Shown here one piece after another: positions 61,605 to 64,000 of a stretch of DNA of 64,000 bases. The position numbers and the translations under genes are program-made. Every line of letters begins with the position of its first letter. Position 1 is the first letter of the stretch. Below the pieces are notes generated by a model that was not told where the DNA came from, did not search any database, and saw nothing but the letters and a program-made list of their open reading frames with translations. Source of the DNA: SG-bin7 sp964498095 (GTDB taxonomy: Bacteria > Bdellovibrionota > Bdellovibrionia > Bdellovibrionales > SG-bin7); assembly GCA_964498095.1 (NCBI GenBank), contig CAZCFY010000005.1:124001-188000 (forward strand), written 5' to 3'.

Positions 61605-63710
61605 ATGGCTGGCAAATGGGATCTGAATAGGGTTAGAAATATTGGAATATCAGCCCACATTGACTCTGGAAAAACAACTTTAACAGAACGTATTCTGTTT
61701 TACACTGGTCGTATTCACCAAATTCACGAAGTTCGCGGTAAAGACGGCGTCGGCGCCAAAATGGACTCGATGGATCTTGAAAGAGAAAAAGGGATCACGA
61801 TTCAATCAGCGGCCACGCACGTTATGTGGAAGGATACCTGGATCAACATCATCGACACTCCGGGGCACGTGGATTTTACCATCGAAGTGGAAAGAGCGTT
61901 GCGCGTTCTTGACGGCGCGATCCTCGTTCTTTGCGGCGTTTCAGGCGTTCAGTCACAATCAATCACGGTTGACCGTCAAATGCGCCGTTATGCGGTTCCG
62001 CGTTTAGCATTCATCAACAAACTTGACCGCGCCGGAGCTAACCCCTTCCGCGTTCTTGGTATGATTCGCGACAAATTAAAATTAAACGCCGCCCTCACGC
62101 AAATTCCGATCGGTTTAGAAGACAAACACGAAGGCTGCGTGGATCTTGTCACAATGAAAGCTTTCTATTTTGAAGGTGAAGACGGACTTGAAATCGTTCA
62201 GCGTGAAATTCCCGCTGACATGTTAGACGATGCGAAAAAATACCGTGAAGAACTCATTGGTATTATCGCCGATTACGATGAAGTCGTTGCCGATAAATTT
62301 TTAAATGGCGAAGATGTTCCCGTTCCGGATATGATGCGTGCTATTCGCGCTGGCTGTATTTCTTTGAAATTTGTGCCGGTGTTTTGTGGTTCGGCTTATA
62401 AAAACAAAGGTGTGCAATTACTTCTTGATGGCGTCACTAGCTATTTGCCCAACCCAACAGAAGTTACCAACCAAGCCCTTGACCAAGATAAAAACGAAGA
62501 AAAAGTAACTTTATCTTGTGACGATAAAAAACCCTGCGTGGCTCTGGCGTTCAAACTTGATGAAGGCCGCTACGGTCAGCTGACGTATATGCGGATTTAC
62601 CAAGGCACGATGAAAAAGGGTGATTTCATTTATAATATTCGCGACGGCAAGAAAGTTAAAATCCCGCGGATTGTACGCATGCACTCCGACGAAATGCAGG
62701 ATATCGAAGAAGCTTACGCTGGCGATATCGTGGCTCTGTTCGGCGTGGATTGCGCCTCCGGTGATACTTTTACCGATGGTACTACCCGTCTGACGATGAC
62801 ATCGATGTTTGTTCCCGATGCGGTTATGTCTCTGGCTATTTCTCCCAAAGACAAGGCCACGGCTTCAAACTTTTCCAAAGCGCTTAATAAATTTAGAAAA
62901 GAAGACCCTACTTTCCGTATGCATCGTGATGAAGAGTCCGGTGAAACAATTATTTCGGGTATGGGCGAGCTGCACTTAGAAATTTACGTGGAACGTATGA
63001 AGCGTGAATTTAAAGTGGAAGTTGTGACCGGTAAGCCGCAAGTGGCCTTCCGTGAGACAATTGCGAAAAAAGCGCTCTTCGATTACACGCACAAAAAGCA
63101 AACTGGGGGCTCGGGTCAATACGCGAAAGTCTGCGGTTACATTGAACCCATTCCGCCCGAAGAAGGTAAAGACTTTGAATTCGTTGACGACATCGTCGGC
63201 GGTAAGATTCCACGCGAATTTATTCCCGCCGTGGAAAAAGGTGCCATTGAGCAGCTAAAACGCGGTAACCTTATCGGGTTTGAAACCGTACGCGTAAGAT
63301 TTGTTCTTAACGACGGCGCTTACCATGATGTTGACTCGTCCGAGATGGCCTTCCGTATTGCAGCGATGGCCGCAATTCGCGAAGTCTTTCAACAAGCGCA
63401 ACCCACAGCCCTTGAGCCGATCATGAAATTAGAAACTACAGCACCGGAAGAGTTCCAAGGAAACGTCATGGGACAAATCAACCAACGCCGCGGTATGATC
63501 GTCGGATCATCCAACAACGAAGGTAGCTGTATTATCGAAGCCGAAGTGCCGCTAACTGAGATGTTCGGTTACTCAACCGATCTAAGATCTGCGACTCAAG
63601 GTAAAGGTGAGTTCACGATGGAGTTTAGCCGTTACGCACCTGTTCCGCGCAATCTCCAAGAAGAGCTCGTCAAAAAGTATCAAGAGAAGAGGGCTGCTGA
63701 AAATAAATAA
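61605..63710 (+). CDS. fusA: Translation elongation factor G
   Basis: GTPase that moves tRNA and mRNA on the ribosome. 701 residues. G1 AHIDSGKTT, G2 EREKGITI, G3 DTPGHVDF, G4 NKLDRAGA; domain IV with GQYAKVCGYIEP-type sequence and domain V are complete. It stands apart from any str operon (no rpsG or tuf beside it), so it may be one of two EF-G copies; that needs the rest of the genome. Its stop shares one base with the next ATG. Confidence 0.96.
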   Translation: MAGKWDLNRVRNIGISAHIDSGKTTLTERILFYTGRIHQIHEVRGKDGVGAKMDSMDLEREKGITIQSAATHVMWKDTWINIIDTPGHVDFTIEVERALRVLDGAILVLCGVSGVQSQSITVDRQMRRYAVPRLAFINKLDRAGANPFRVLGMIRDKLKLNAALTQIPIGLEDKHEGCVDLVTMKAFYFEGEDGLEIVQREIPADMLDDAKKYREELIGIIADYDEVVADKFLNGEDVPVPDMMRAIRAGCISLKFVPVFCGSAYKNKGVQLLLDGVTSYLPNPTEVTNQALDQDKNEEKVTLSCDDKKPCVALAFKLDEGRYGQLTYMRIYQGTMKKGDFIYNIRDGKKVKIPRIVRMHSDEMQDIEEAYAGDIVALFGVDCASGDTFTDGTTRLTMTSMFVPDAVMSLAISPKDKATASNFSKALNKFRKEDPTFRMHRDEESGETIISGMGELHLEIYVERMKREFKVEVVTGKPQVAFRETIAKKALFDYTHKKQTGGSGQYAKVCGYIEPIPPEEGKDFEFVDDIVGGKIPREFIPAVEKGAIEQLKRGNLIGFETVRVRFVLNDGAYHDVDSSEMAFRIAAMAAIREVFQQAQPTALEPIMKLETTAPEEFQGNVMGQINQRRGMIVGSSNNEGSCIIEAEVPLTEMFGYSTDLRSATQGKGEFTMEFSRYAPVPRNLQEELVKKYQEKRAAENK

Positions 63711-64000
63711 TGGGTTTATTTTTAGCCTTTCTATTTGGTTCTATTTGTATTTCATTTACTTGCTCGCTGCTTGAAGCGGTAATTTTATCGGCGACACCAG
63801 CTTATATTGCGGTCCAACTAAAAAAGGGCCGCACGAGTGCGCGTATTCTTGACCGCTTAAAAAAGAAAATTAATCGGCCTTTGATCGCCATTCTCACTAT
63901 CAATACGGCGGCGAACACATTGGGAAGCACAGGAGTGAGTTTGCAAGCGTTTCATCTCTGGGGTGATACGGCAATTGCCTTTTCTTCTGGCGCAATAACG
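63710..64000 (+). CDS. CNNM/CorC-family membrane protein, 3' end beyond window
   Basis: 97 codons are visible before the window ends, starting ATG 63710 inside the fusA stop. The peptide has a first membrane segment (LFLAFLFGSICISFTCSLLEAV), then LSATPAYIAVQLKKG and ILTINTAANTLGSTG, which match the DUF21/CNNM domain of CorC-like ion transporters. Coupled to fusA. Confidence 0.75.
   Translation, partial: MGLFLAFLFGSICISFTCSLLEAVILSATPAYIAVQLKKGRTSARILDRLKKKINRPLIAILTINTAANTLGSTGVSLQAFHLWGDTAIAFSSGAIT

Noticed and set aside
1..64000. tRNA, rRNA, CRISPR arrays, insertion sequences, prophage
   Set aside because: None found by eye: no tRNA T-loop signature, no regular direct-repeat array, no transposase or integrase.

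Overview
The window looks like chromosome from a predatory or Bdellovibrio-like member of the Bdellovibrionota. This is inferred from gene content and style, not from a marker gene. The signs are many lipoproteins and exported hydrolases, two proteins whose export signal ends in an unusual FNNC motif, a Bdellovibrio-type HNH protein, convergent genes that touch or overlap, and a mixture of housekeeping genes and orphan secreted proteins. I see no rRNA, tRNA, CRISPR array, prophage or insertion sequence.

Region by region. 1-9.3 kb: end of an EamA transporter, a soluble lytic transglycosylase, an exported subtilase, then lnt-mutS2-HNH as a tight run. 9.3-19.3 kb: accessory region with a leucine-rich-repeat protein, two paralogous exported FAD oxidoreductases, several lipoproteins, a protein made of two copies of one domain, a 243-bp imperfect palindrome and a GT51 transglycosylase. 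19.3-24.5 kb: minus-strand run of a propeller-M28-PDZ peptidase, an EamA transporter and a small cytochrome c, with a two-haem cytochrome lipoprotein gene upstream. 24.8-34.9 kb: a Fis-type regulator with a palindromic promoter, an RDD-TPR membrane protein coupled to a rhomboid protease, PutA, a PhoB-like response regulator and a matrixin lipoprotein. 35-40.6 kb: a HAD-like protein, LysR, and an operon of coiled-coil-Hsp20 protein, exported HExxH peptidase and small secreted protein. 40.6-48.8 kb: MFS transporter, typA, lipoproteins, yajQ, truncated globin, RlmI-like methyltransferase and a B12-radical SAM protein. 48.9-58.3 kb: HD-GYP-ankyrin protein, trypsin-P-domain lipoprotein, a kinase-like multi-PAS protein lacking its key residues, a lysozyme-like protein and PilZ. 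58.3-64 kb: aat, a pilin-like gene, recQ, fusA and the start of a CNNM-family gene.

How the parts fit. Cell-wall enzymes (three), exported or membrane proteases (subtilase, M28, rhomboid, matrixin, HExxH, trypsin) and c-di-GMP-linked proteins (HD-GYP, PilZ, YajQ) are over-represented, as expected for a lifestyle that digests or remodels other cells. Three exported-protein genes (3062, 10912, 15108) each carry a good sigma-54 -24/-12 element at a suitable distance, and a lipoprotein gene at 43851-44432 has a weaker one. That suggests an RpoN-controlled set of envelope or secreted proteins. Two genes (760 and 32731) have sigma-70 promoters placed so that transcription would start at or next to the start codon, implying leaderless messages.
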